Below are positions 40,036-48,721 of a stretch of DNA of 58,032 bases, piece after piece. Made by a program: the position numbers and the translations under genes. Origin of the DNA: Actinomyces sp. (GTDB taxonomy: Bacteria > Actinomycetota > Actinomycetes > Actinomycetales > Actinomycetaceae); NCBI RefSeq assembly GCF_030530635.1, contig NZ_JAUMUL010000013.1, forward strand, positions 1 through 58,032, read 5' to 3'. Each line of letters starts with the position of its first letter. Position 1 is the stretch's first letter. Below the pieces are notes generated by a model that saw only the letters and a list, made by a program, of their open reading frames with translations, searched no databases and had not been told where the DNA came from.

Positions 40036-41016
40036 ATGACCGACGCCGAGCCCACGCGCGATGCCGACCCTACGCACAACGCCGATCCCACCGGCCCCGA
40101 TACGGTGCGCGTCCGCCTGGACCTGGCCTACGACGGCACCGGCTTCCACGGTTGGGCGGCCCAGCCCGGACTGCGTACCGTCGAGGGCGTGCTGACCGGC
40201 GCCCTGAGCGCGGTGCTGCGCACCCCGGTGAGACTGACCGTGGCCGGGCGCACCGACGCCGGTGTGCATGCGAGCGGGCAGGTCGCCCACCTGGACGTGC
40301 CCGCCGTGGCCTGGCGGGCACTGCCCGGACGCTCCACGCGCCCGCCCGAGCAGGCCCTGCTGGACCGGCTGGCCGGCGTGCTCGCCCGTGAGGCCCAGGG
40401 CGGCGTCGTCCCCGCCCCGCGCAGCGCCGCCGACCTCGTAGTACACGGTGCGCGCCTGGTCCCCGCCGCCTTCGACGCCCGCTTCTCCGCCCTGACCCGC
40501 CGCTACCGCTACCGCATCGCCGACGGCGGCCCGACCGGTGCCCCACGTGACCCCGCCCGGCGCTGGCAGGTGCTGTGGCTGCGAGAACCGCTCGACGTCG
40601 ACGCCATGCAGGCCGCCGCCCGCCCCCTGCTGGGTGAGCACGACTTCCTGTCCTACTGCCGTCCCCGGGCGGGCGCCACCACCATCCGCACCCTCAAGGA
40701 ACTGAACTGGCAGCGGGTGGACGCGGCCGCTCCCGGGCCCGACGGCGGCCTGGTGGTCCTCACCGTCGTCGCCGACGCCTTCTGCCACTCCATGGTGCGC
40801 TCCCTGGTGGGGGCCGCCCTCGATGTCGGGACCGGACGGCGCGACGTCGACTGGCCCGCCCGGCTGCTGGCCGCCCGCAGCCGCCGTCGGGCCGCGCCCG
40901 TCGCACCCGCGCACGGCCTTACCCTTCAGGAGGTGACCTACCCCGACGACGGCGAGCTGGCCGCGCAGGCCGAGCGGGCGCGTATCCTGCGCCGGCCGCC
41001 GGGCTGCTGCCAGTAA
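40036..41016 (+). CDS. truA: tRNA pseudouridine(38-40) synthase
   Basis: It makes pseudouridine in the tRNA anticodon arm. I chose ATG 40036, giving 326 residues; an earlier in-frame start at 39865 would translate the repeat array. The N-terminal tail is Asp/Pro/Thr-rich. Conserved LDLAYDGTGFHGWA and the catalytic Asp in AGRTDAGVHASGQVAH are present, as is the C-terminal FCHSMVRSLVGA motif. Confidence 0.96.
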   Translation: MTDAEPTRDADPTHNADPTGPDTVRVRLDLAYDGTGFHGWAAQPGLRTVEGVLTGALSAVLRTPVRLTVAGRTDAGVHASGQVAHLDVPAVAWRALPGRSTRPPEQALLDRLAGVLAREAQGGVVPAPRSAADLVVHGARLVPAAFDARFSALTRRYRYRIADGGPTGAPRDPARRWQVLWLREPLDVDAMQAAARPLLGEHDFLSYCRPRAGATTIRTLKELNWQRVDAAAPGPDGGLVVLTVVADAFCHSMVRSLVGAALDVGTGRRDVDWPARLLAARSRRRAAPVAPAHGLTLQEVTYPDDGELAAQAERARILRRPPGCCQ

Positions 41017-41061
41017 CCTGGTGGCGTGTCAGGTCTCACGGAGCCCGGGGGGTCAACGGCT

Positions 41062-41091
41062 TTGACCGGTCCCAGGGCCTGCCGGTAGGGT
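41062..41091 (+). promoter_or_regulatory. Promoter of rplM-rpsI
   Basis: TTGACC (41062-41067) and TAGGGT (41086-41091) are 18 bases apart, the best -35/-10 pair in the window. It lies 160 bases before the rplM start, leaving a leader of about 155 bases. Confidence 0.65.
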
Positions 41092-41253
41092 TGGGCACCG
41101 TCGTGCAGCACGCGATCTTGTTCGTGGTGCCATCCCACTCGCCACTAACGGCCGGTGCTCCGACCACCTCATCTGACCATGGCGGTCCCGCCGATGCCAG
41201 CGTCCGCGCTGCATTCGCGTGCCCGCCCGCCAAGAGAAACGAAGGCAACGCCA

Positions 41254-41697
41254 GTGCGCACGTACACACCGAAGCCAGGCGACGTCAAGAAGAACTGGTA
41301 CGTCATTGACGCCAGCGACGTCGTGCTCGGCCAGCTCGCGGCCAAGGCCGCAACTCTGCTCCGTGGGAAGCACAAGCCGCAGTTCGCCCCGAATGAGGAC
41401 TGCGGCGACTACGTCGTCATCATCAACGCCGACAAGGTCGTCCTCACCCGCGGCAAGGCCGATAAGAAGTTCGCCTACCGCCACTCCGGCTACCCGGGCG
41501 GCCTGACGGCCGTCTCCTACCGGGAGCTGCTGGCCACCCACCCCGAGCGAGCCGTGGAGAAGGCCATCAAGGGCATGCTCCCGCACAACCGACTGGGCCG
41601 CGCCCAGCTGAAGAAGCTGAAGGTGTACGCCGGCCCGGAGCACCCGCACGCCTCCCAGAATCCGCAGAGCTACGAGCTCACCCAGGTCACCCAGTAA
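41254..41697 (+). CDS. rplM: 50S ribosomal protein L13
   Basis: L13 is an early 50S assembly protein. It has 147 residues from GTG 41254, preceded by GAAGGCAA. An upstream extension from 41155 is not conserved. WYVIDASDVVLGQLAA and GMLPHNRLGRAQLKKLKVYAGPEHPH are typical. Confidence 0.98.
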   Translation: MRTYTPKPGDVKKNWYVIDASDVVLGQLAAKAATLLRGKHKPQFAPNEDCGDYVVIINADKVVLTRGKADKKFAYRHSGYPGGLTAVSYRELLATHPERAVEKAIKGMLPHNRLGRAQLKKLKVYAGPEHPHASQNPQSYELTQVTQ

Positions 41698-41736
41698 GCG
41701 CCCAGCGCCCGGCACCCGACAAGCAAAGGACATATC

Positions 41737-42228
41737 GTGGCTGAGACCACCGTCGACATCGACGCGCTGGACGAGGACAACGCCCCCGCCAGCTACACCA
41801 CCGAATCCACCCCCACCGAGGGGCGCGGCCAGTCCATCACCGCCCCCGGCATGGGACTGGGCCGCCGCAAGGAGGCCGTCGCCCGCGTCCGCCTCATTCC
41901 CGGCACTGGACAGTGGAAGATCAATGGCCGCACCCTGGAGGACTACTTCCCCAACAAGCTGCACCAGCAGCTCGTGCGCGCCCCCTTCACCCTCCTGGAG
42001 CTCGAGGGCCGTTTTGACGTGGTCGCCCGCATCAACGGCGGCGGCATCTCCGGCCAGGCCGGCGCCCTGCGCCTGGGCATCGCCCGCGCCCTGAACGAGA
42101 TCGACCGTGAGGCCAACCGTCCGGCCCTGAAGAAGGCCGGTTTCCTGACCCGCGACGCGCGCGTCGTCGAGCGTAAGAAGGCCGGTCTGCACAAGGCCCG
42201 CCGCGCTCCGCAGTACTCCAAGCGCTGA
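41737..42228 (+). CDS. rpsI: 30S ribosomal protein S9
   Basis: S9 reaches the P-site tRNA with its C-terminal tail. It has 163 residues, with an acidic N-terminal extension of about 35 residues before the core GLGRRKEAVARVRL. The C-terminal RRAPQYSKR tail is intact. It lies 39 bases after rplM. Confidence 0.98.
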   Translation: MAETTVDIDALDEDNAPASYTTESTPTEGRGQSITAPGMGLGRRKEAVARVRLIPGTGQWKINGRTLEDYFPNKLHQQLVRAPFTLLELEGRFDVVARINGGGISGQAGALRLGIARALNEIDREANRPALKKAGFLTRDARVVERKKAGLHKARRAPQYSKR

Positions 42229-42278
42229 CCGCGGCGGCGCCCGCCTTCCGGGGCCACGCCGACTCGCACCTCTACCTG

Positions 42279-42313
42279 CCGGCGGTCACCTCCTTAGCGG
42301 AGGTGACCGCCGG
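42279..42313 (+). terminator. Terminator after rpsI
   Basis: A perfect 15-bp stem (42279-42293 with 42299-42313) has a 5-base loop TTAGC and no T-run. It separates rpsI from glmM. Confidence 0.65.
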
Positions 42314-42366
42314 GTTACGTTCCGGCGTGAAATGATGGGGCCGCTGTCAACCAACAGGAGGATCCC

Positions 42367-43725
42367 ATGACACGACTCTTCGGCACCGACGGCGTCCGGG
42401 GACTCGCCAACGAACTGCTCACCCCTGATCTCGCAGTGGGACTCGGCCGCGCCGCCGCAAGCGTACTGGTCGGTTCGGATGACTCCCCCCACCGGCTGGG
42501 GCGGCGGCCCCGCGCGGTCGTCGGCCGCGACACCCGTGCCAGCGGCGAGTTCATCGACCACGCCATCAGCGCCGGCCTGGCCGCCTCCGGCATGGACGTA
42601 ACCCGGGTGGGAGTACTGCCCACCCCCGCCATCGCCCACCTGACCGCCAGCCAGGACGTCAGCCTGGGTGTGGTCATCTCCGCCTCCCACAACCCCTTCC
42701 CGGACAACGGCATCAAGTTCTTCGCCCGCGGCGGCTACAAGCTGGAGGACGCGGTTGAAGACCGTATTGAGGCGGCTCTGGCCGAAGACCTGCCCCGCCC
42801 CACCGGTGCCGATGTGGGGCGCGTCATCAAGGGCGAGACCGTTGCCGACCAGACCTACATCAACCACTTGGTGGACTCTGTGGCCACCGACCTGTCCGGC
42901 CTGCGCATCGTAGTGGACGCATCCAACGGCGCCGCCAGCAGCGTCGGCCCCGCCGCCCTGCGCAACGCCGGCGCGGAGGTCATCGCCATCAACGCCTCCC
43001 CGGACGGGCTGAACATCAACGCCGATTGCGGCTCCACCCACCCCGAGCAGTTGCAGGCCTATGTGCGCAGCGTCGGCGCCGACATGGGTGTGGCCTACGA
43101 TGGCGACGCCGACCGCTGCCTGGCTGTGGACGCCGAGGGCAACCTGGTGGACGGCGACCAGATCATGGGTCTGCTCGCCGTCGGGATGAAGGCCGACGGC
43201 ACCCTCGGCTCCGACACACTCGTGGTGACCGTCATGAGCAACCTCGGCCTGATCCTGGCCATGCGTGAGCACGGCATCCGGATCGTCCAGACCGGCGTGG
43301 GCGACCGGTATGTGCTGGAGAAGATGCTGCAGGGCGGCTACACGCTCGGCGGCGAGCAGTCCGGGCACGTCATTGACACCATCCACGCCACCACCGGCGA
43401 CGGTGTGCTCACCTCCCTGCGGGTTGCGGCCCGCATGAAGCGTACCGGCAAGTCCCTGGCCGAACTGGCCAGCATTGTGCAGCGCCTTCCCCAGACGCTC
43501 ATCAACGTCCCCGGGGTCGATAAGTCGGCCGCAGGCACCAACAAGGCGGTGCTGGACGCCGTCGCCGACGCAGAGAAGCAGTTGGGAAACACCGGCCGGG
43601 TGCTGCTGCGTCCCTCAGGTACCGAGCCGCTGGTCCGCGTCATGGTGGAGGCCGCCACCCAGGAGGAGGCCGACCGCGTCGCCGCGGGTCTGGCCGCGGT
43701 CGTGAAGGACAACCTCGCACTGTGA
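42367..43725 (+). CDS. glmM: Phosphoglucosamine mutase
   Basis: It converts glucosamine-6-phosphate to glucosamine-1-phosphate for UDP-GlcNAc and peptidoglycan. It has 452 residues with phospho-acceptor Ser107 (ISASHNP), the metal loop DGDADR, the sugar loop GEQSGH and phosphate loop RPSGTEPLVR. The ribosome binding site is AGGAGGA. glmS, the preceding step in the pathway, is 5 kb downstream. Confidence 0.98.
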   Translation: MTRLFGTDGVRGLANELLTPDLAVGLGRAAASVLVGSDDSPHRLGRRPRAVVGRDTRASGEFIDHAISAGLAASGMDVTRVGVLPTPAIAHLTASQDVSLGVVISASHNPFPDNGIKFFARGGYKLEDAVEDRIEAALAEDLPRPTGADVGRVIKGETVADQTYINHLVDSVATDLSGLRIVVDASNGAASSVGPAALRNAGAEVIAINASPDGLNINADCGSTHPEQLQAYVRSVGADMGVAYDGDADRCLAVDAEGNLVDGDQIMGLLAVGMKADGTLGSDTLVVTVMSNLGLILAMREHGIRIVQTGVGDRYVLEKMLQGGYTLGGEQSGHVIDTIHATTGDGVLTSLRVAARMKRTGKSLAELASIVQRLPQTLINVPGVDKSAAGTNKAVLDAVADAEKQLGNTGRVLLRPSGTEPLVRVMVEAATQEEADRVAAGLAAVVKDNLAL

Positions 43726-43774
43726 CGGCGCGGCCGGGCCGCCCCGGCGGCTTGGGCCGCTGCGTCTCAAACCA

Positions 43775-43814
43775 CGTGTGTGCCCAGCCCGGAACTCCGG
43801 GCTGGGCACACACG
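43775..43814. terminator. Bidirectional terminator between glmM and pntB
   Basis: A perfect 18-bp inverted repeat (43775-43792 with 43797-43814) with loop AACT lies between convergent genes. Confidence 0.85.
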
Positions 43815-43848
43815 ACCGAGTGCGACTCACTTAGTGCTGACTTGGAGT

Positions 43849-45330
43849 TCACTCCATGGCGCGGATGACTTCCTCCACGGTCTCCTTGGCGTCGCCGAAG
43901 AGCATGGCGGTGTTGTCCTTGAAGAACAGCGGATTCTGCACACCCGCGTAGCCGGAGGCCATGGAGCGCTTGAACACGACCACCCGCTGTGCCTCCCACA
44001 CCCGCAGCACCGGCATGCCGGCAATGGGGGAGCCGGGCTCCTCGGCCGCCGGATTGACCGTGTCATTCGCCCCGATGACGAGCACCATGTCGACGTCGGA
44101 GAAGTCATCGTTGACCTCATCCATCTCCAGGACCAGGTCGTAGGGGACCTTGGCCTCCGCCAGCAGCACGTTCATGTGCCCGGGCAGACGGCCGGCCACC
44201 GGGTGGATGCCGAAGGTGACGTTAACACCCTCACCCCGCAGCATCTCCGTAAGCGTGGCCACGGGGTACTGGGCCTGGGCCACAGCCATGCCGTATCCGG
44301 GCGTGATCACCACCCGCTTGGCATCCTGCAGCGCACGGGCCACGGCACCCACATCTGTCTGCTGAATCGTGCCATCTTCACCCTCGGTGGGGGCGACCAC
44401 CGCACCCTCGGTGCCGTATCCGCCCAACAGCACGGCTACGAAGGAGCGGTTCATCGCCTGACACATCAGGTAGGACAGGTAGGCGCCGGAGGAGCCCACG
44501 AGGGCGCCGGTGATGATCAGCAGGTCGTTGTTGACCATGAAACCGGTGAAGGCGGAGGCCCAACCGGAGTAGGAGTTCATGATGGCCACCACCACGGGCA
44601 TGTCACCGCCGCCGATCGCCACCACCAGGTGCACGCCCAGAGCCAGGGCGATGACGGTCATCACTGCCAGACAGACCCAGGCCGCCGTCGAGCCCGCGGG
44701 CAACAGGATGAAGGCGATCATTAGCACGAGGCTGACCAGCAGAGCGGCGAGGTTGAGCTTATTGCGACCCGGCAGGGTGATGGGGCGACCCGGCACGCGG
44801 CCGGCCAGCTTCAGGGCCGCCAGCACTGAACCGGTGAAGGTCACCGCACCCACGAACACGCCCAGGAACACCTCACCCAGGTGGAAGCCTCCCAGAGACT
44901 CCGACAGCGCATCGGGAGATGCATAGGAGCTGTATCCCACCAGCACGGCGGCCAGGCCCACCAGGCCGTTCAGGACGGCGATCAGCTGCGGCATACCGGT
45001 CATGGCGACTCTTCCGGCGAGCACCATTCCGATTACGGCGCCGATCCCGATGGCCAGGAGGATCAGGATCGCGGTGGCCACCACGCCGCGGCCGGGGGCG
45101 GAGGTCAGGGCCAGACCGATGGCGGCTACAACGGCCACTGCCATGCCAACGGCGCCGGCGATGTTCCCGGCCACCGCGGTCTCGTGTCGGGACAGCCCGG
45201 CGGCGGCGAGGATGAACAGCACCGCTGCCGCGATGTAGGCCAGGGCTACCGGCGAGGGCAGGGCGAGGTCGATGGTCTGCGCGGCGGCGGGTGGCGCGGC
45301 AGGAAGACCGAGTACTGCTGCATACGACAT
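43849..45330 (-). CDS. pntB: NAD(P) transhydrogenase subunit beta
   Basis: This is the membrane and NADP(H)-binding subunit of the proton-translocating transhydrogenase, which makes NADPH from NADH using proton motive force. It has 493 residues. The first ~300 residues hold about nine transmembrane helices. The C-terminal domain III has the NADP-binding GYGMAVAQAQ motif and LVIGANDTVNPAA. It starts 4 bases after pntA ends. Confidence 0.97.
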   Translation of the reverse strand: MSYAAVLGLPAAPPAAAQTIDLALPSPVALAYIAAAVLFILAAAGLSRHETAVAGNIAGAVGMAVAVVAAIGLALTSAPGRGVVATAILILLAIGIGAVIGMVLAGRVAMTGMPQLIAVLNGLVGLAAVLVGYSSYASPDALSESLGGFHLGEVFLGVFVGAVTFTGSVLAALKLAGRVPGRPITLPGRNKLNLAALLVSLVLMIAFILLPAGSTAAWVCLAVMTVIALALGVHLVVAIGGGDMPVVVAIMNSYSGWASAFTGFMVNNDLLIITGALVGSSGAYLSYLMCQAMNRSFVAVLLGGYGTEGAVVAPTEGEDGTIQQTDVGAVARALQDAKRVVITPGYGMAVAQAQYPVATLTEMLRGEGVNVTFGIHPVAGRLPGHMNVLLAEAKVPYDLVLEMDEVNDDFSDVDMVLVIGANDTVNPAAEEPGSPIAGMPVLRVWEAQRVVVFKRSMASGYAGVQNPLFFKDNTAMLFGDAKETVEEVIRAME

Positions 45331-45334
45331 CCGC

Positions 45335-46891
45335 TCACTCCTTCCTGAACATGGCGAGCATGCGGTGGGTGACCGCGAAGCCGCCGAAGACGTTGATGGA
45401 TGCGAGCATGATCGCGACGAAGGCGACGGCGCTGATCGCCGGGTTGGCGTTGCCCACCTGGGAGATGGCTCCGAGCAGGATGATGCCGGAGATCGCGTTC
45501 GTAACCGACATCAGCGGGGTGTGCAGGGCCGGGGTTACGTTGGAGATTACGTGGAAGCCGAGGATGATCGCCAGGGCCAGCACGATGTAATGGCTGGTGG
45601 CGGCGGCGGGCGTGATCAGCACCAACACGGCCGCGGCGAAGGCCGCCAGCGCGATGCCCACCGTCCGGCGTCGGCGTGAGCGCTCCCGGGCGGCGACCTC
45701 CGCCTCGGCGTCGACCGGCGCGGCCGATGGCTTCGGGGCCGGTGAGGCGGCAGGCGCCTTGGCTGCGGCTGACACGGCCACGGGGGGCGGCGGCCACAAC
45801 AGCTCGCCCGCCTGGCACACGGTGATGGCCCGCACCACCTGGTCTTCCAGGTCCAGGACCGGCTCACCGTCCTTGGCGGGTGTGAGCAGGGTCAGCAGGT
45901 TGAGGATATTGCGGCCGAACAGCTGGGAGGCCTGGGCGGGCAGGCGCTCGGCCAGGTCGGTATACCCGACGATGGTCACTCCGCCTTCGGTGGTGACCAC
46001 CTCTCCGGGCACGGTCAGCTCCGTATTTCCGCCGTTTGCGGCCGCCATGTCCACGATCACCGAACCGGGACGCATCGACTCCACGGCGATGCGGTCCAGT
46101 AGCATGGGGGCGCGGCGACCGGGGATGTTCGCAGTGGTGATCACGATGTCCGCGGCGGCGGACTGCTCCGCGTACAGGGCGTTCGCCAGGGCGGCCTGGT
46201 CGGAGCTCAGTTCCTTGGCGTAGCCGTCGGTGGATACCTCCTGCGCGGTGGGTACGGGTACGAACTCGGCGCCCACCGATTTGACCTGGTCGGCCACCTC
46301 CGGGCGCACGTCGGTGCCCTTGACGACAGCCCCCAGTGAGTAGGCGGTACCGATAGCCGCCAGACCGGCCACACCCGCGCCGATCACGTAGACGGAGGCG
46401 GGTGGGAACTTGCCGGCCGCCGTCACCTGGCCGTTCAACAGGCGTCCGAAGTGCGCGGCGGCCTCGATTACGGCCCGGTAGCCGGCCAGGTTCGCCTGGG
46501 AGGAGAGCACGTCCATGCTCTGTGCCCGGGAGATGCGTGGCACCGTATCGATCGCCAGTGCTGTGAGGGAGTGGTCCTGCAGGCTCTGTACGAGTTCGGG
46601 ATGGCGGGCGGGGTCGAGCCGGCCGATGAGGGTCGCACCGGGGTGCATCAGGTCGAGTTCGGTGTCTTCCGGAGCGTATGCGGTGACGACGATGTTGCAT
46701 CCCCAGGTCTCGGCGCGGTCGGCCAAGTGGGCGCCTGCATCCTCGTAGGCGGTGTCGGTGAAGTGTGCCGGCTCTCCGGCTCCGCGCTGGACGACTACGT
46801 CGTAGCCCAGGCGGATCAGCCGCTCGACCGTCTGCGGGGTGGCCGCGGTCATGGAACGGTCCGGAGGCTGACAGGGGATTCCAAGACGCAT
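45335..46891 (-). CDS. pntA: NAD(P) transhydrogenase subunit alpha
   Basis: This is the NAD(H)-binding subunit with its membrane segment fused in one chain (518 residues), as in enterobacteria, not split into alpha-1 and alpha-2. ATG 46891 has AAAGGAG upstream and gives the canonical MRLGIPCQPP start. The NAD site is VIGAGVAGLAAIGTA, followed by DVRPEV. An Ala/Pro-rich linker (about 385-425) leads to four transmembrane helices. First gene of the pntAB operon. Confidence 0.97.
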   Translation of the reverse strand: MRLGIPCQPPDRSMTAATPQTVERLIRLGYDVVVQRGAGEPAHFTDTAYEDAGAHLADRAETWGCNIVVTAYAPEDTELDLMHPGATLIGRLDPARHPELVQSLQDHSLTALAIDTVPRISRAQSMDVLSSQANLAGYRAVIEAAAHFGRLLNGQVTAAGKFPPASVYVIGAGVAGLAAIGTAYSLGAVVKGTDVRPEVADQVKSVGAEFVPVPTAQEVSTDGYAKELSSDQAALANALYAEQSAAADIVITTANIPGRRAPMLLDRIAVESMRPGSVIVDMAAANGGNTELTVPGEVVTTEGGVTIVGYTDLAERLPAQASQLFGRNILNLLTLLTPAKDGEPVLDLEDQVVRAITVCQAGELLWPPPPVAVSAAAKAPAASPAPKPSAAPVDAEAEVAARERSRRRRTVGIALAAFAAAVLVLITPAAATSHYIVLALAIILGFHVISNVTPALHTPLMSVTNAISGIILLGAISQVGNANPAISAVAFVAIMLASINVFGGFAVTHRMLAMFRKE

Positions 46892-46988
46892 AGAAACTCC
46901 TTTCAGCGGGCGCGCCCGGCGGCGCAACGCTGGGCTGCGCATGGGGTGCGGGCACGCGGAAGGGTGACCTGCGTAACGGTAGGACGTT

Positions 46989-47183
46989 ATGGGGGACAGT
47001 GTCACGTCGAGTCTCACCGGAGTGCGGTTCGACGGTGCCGCGACCCTCACCGCCGGCCTGGCCTACGCGGACGCCGGAGCGCTCAAGCGGGCGCACGAGT
47101 TGGAGGCCATGGGAGCGCTGCAGATCGGTCTGGCGCTGAGCGAGCAGATCGTCTGGACTGGGGGCTTCGCCGTCGTCAAGTGA
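46989..47183 (+). CDS. Possible small protein, unrecognised
   Basis: This 64-residue open frame has strongly GC-biased third positions, as in real genes here. It has no clear domain and a weak ribosome binding site (GGTAGGA about 9 bases upstream). It may be a real small protein, a 3' fragment or chance. Confidence 0.3.
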   Translation: MGDSVTSSLTGVRFDGAATLTAGLAYADAGALKRAHELEAMGALQIGLALSEQIVWTGGFAVVK

Positions 47184-47345
47184 AGCGGGATCCTGTTGGA
47201 CCTTCCCCGGATCATGCGGCGCTTTCGCCCGCCGTTCCCTACGCGGGACGGCGGCGAAATCTGTAGCCTGTACTTTTGTCGTTGCCTCCAGGGGACTATA
47301 TCCGTCTGACCGACGAGGCAGAGGACTGGGAAGGGGACGCGGACC

Positions 47346-47546
47346 ATGAATGCAGGACCGGACGCTGCGTCCGCTGTCATCGCGTCGTCGGCCGTGGGCA
47401 GCTTCAAGCTGGGAGCGCCCCGACTCGTAGGTGGTTCCGGCGGCTACCTCAGGGCGCGAGCGGAGGCGGAGGTCGATGAGATCTGGGCCCGGGCGACGGA
47501 ACGCTGCCTCGCCCTCGGCGCGGGCGAGTACCCGAGCGCCCGGTGA
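47346..47546 (+). CDS. Possible small protein, unrecognised
   Basis: This 66-residue open frame from ATG 47346 is preceded by GGAAGGGGA. It has a glycine-rich middle and an amphipathic helix (RARAEAEVDEIWARATERCLALG). It converges on coaA, ending 8 bases before the coaA stop. Function unknown. Confidence 0.35.
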   Translation: MNAGPDAASAVIASSAVGSFKLGAPRLVGGSGGYLRARAEAEVDEIWARATERCLALGAGEYPSAR

Positions 47547-47553
47547 TGAGTGT

Positions 47554-48570
47554 TCAGGCCTTGCGCAGCAGCATGCGGCTCATGTGATGGTCGGCGTCCT
47601 TGCGCAGCACCAGCGTGGCCCGCCCGCGTGTGGGCGCGATGTTCTTCCGCAGGTTCACCAGGTTCACGCTCTCCCAAACCTCATTGGCGGCCACCAGCGC
47701 GATGTCATCGGGGATGGCCGCGAACCGGCGGAAGTAGGAGCTGGGATCCTTGAAAGCCGTGTGCTTCAGAGTCAGGAAGCGGTCCAGGTACCAGCGGCGG
47801 ATGTCCTCCGGGTCGGCGTCCACATAGATAGAGAAATCGATGAAGTCGCTCACCGCCAAGGCAGACGCCGCCGACCGGTCACCCCCGTCCCGCTGCGCGC
47901 GGGGGGCCGGCTGCAGCACGTTCAGCCCCTCCAGAACCAGCACGTCGGGCTGTTCCACCACCTTCTTGGCTCCAGGCACGACGTCGTAGAAGGTGTGCGA
48001 ATACACCGGCGCCTCCACGCGGGGCGCCCCCGACTTCACGGCACTGACGAAATCCAACAGCGCCCGCTGGTCGTAGGACTCCGGGAAGCCCTTGCGGGCA
48101 GTGAGTCCCCGCTCCTCCAATACGGCGTTGGGAAGAAGGAAGCCGTCGGTAGTAACCAGGTCCACCCGCGCAGTGTCCGGGAAGCGGGCCAACAGGTGGG
48201 CGAGCAGACGTGCCGTGGTCGACTTGCCCACCGCCACCGAGCCCGCCACCGCCACTATGAACGGGGTCGGGTGCTCATCCACCCCCAGGAAGCCGGCGGT
48301 GCGGCGGGCGCGCTCGCGGCCGGTAGTGATGAAGTGTTCCAGCAGCGCCGTCAACGGCCGGTAGACCACATCGACCTCAGCCAGATCGATGGGATCGCCC
48401 AAACCGCGCAGTTTCTCGACGTCGGCCTGAGTCAGTGGCAGCGGTGCGGAGGATGCGAGCGCGCGCCACTGATCGCGGTGCAGCTCGATGTACGGCGAGG
48501 GGGCCGAATCGGGCTGGGCCGCGTAGTCCGCCGGGGACACGGGGTTGTTCACCACACCAGTGTGGCGCAT
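47554..48570 (-). CDS. coaA: Pantothenate kinase, type I
   Basis: It phosphorylates pantothenate, the first committed step of coenzyme A synthesis. ATG 48570 gives 338 residues and has TGGAG upstream; an earlier ATG at 48621 has no ribosome binding site. The P-loop is GSVAVGKSTTAR. YIELHRDQWRALA, DGFLLPN and VLVLEGLNVLQP are conserved type I motifs. Confidence 0.97.
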   Translation of the reverse strand: MRHTGVVNNPVSPADYAAQPDSAPSPYIELHRDQWRALASSAPLPLTQADVEKLRGLGDPIDLAEVDVVYRPLTALLEHFITTGRERARRTAGFLGVDEHPTPFIVAVAGSVAVGKSTTARLLAHLLARFPDTARVDLVTTDGFLLPNAVLEERGLTARKGFPESYDQRALLDFVSAVKSGAPRVEAPVYSHTFYDVVPGAKKVVEQPDVLVLEGLNVLQPAPRAQRDGGDRSAASALAVSDFIDFSIYVDADPEDIRRWYLDRFLTLKHTAFKDPSSYFRRFAAIPDDIALVAANEVWESVNLVNLRKNIAPTRGRATLVLRKDADHHMSRMLLRKA

Positions 48571-48721
48571 AGACGGCTCCAGGGCACGCCACTGTGAGGC
48601 AGAGGGGCTGTGATGCCGCATATCTCATTCGGAGCAGGCCCGCGGCGCTAAGACGATTCCCAGACCACCGGGGCGTTGGAGACGTTGAACCGGGAGGCGG
48701 GTTGGTGGTTCCATCGGGCCC

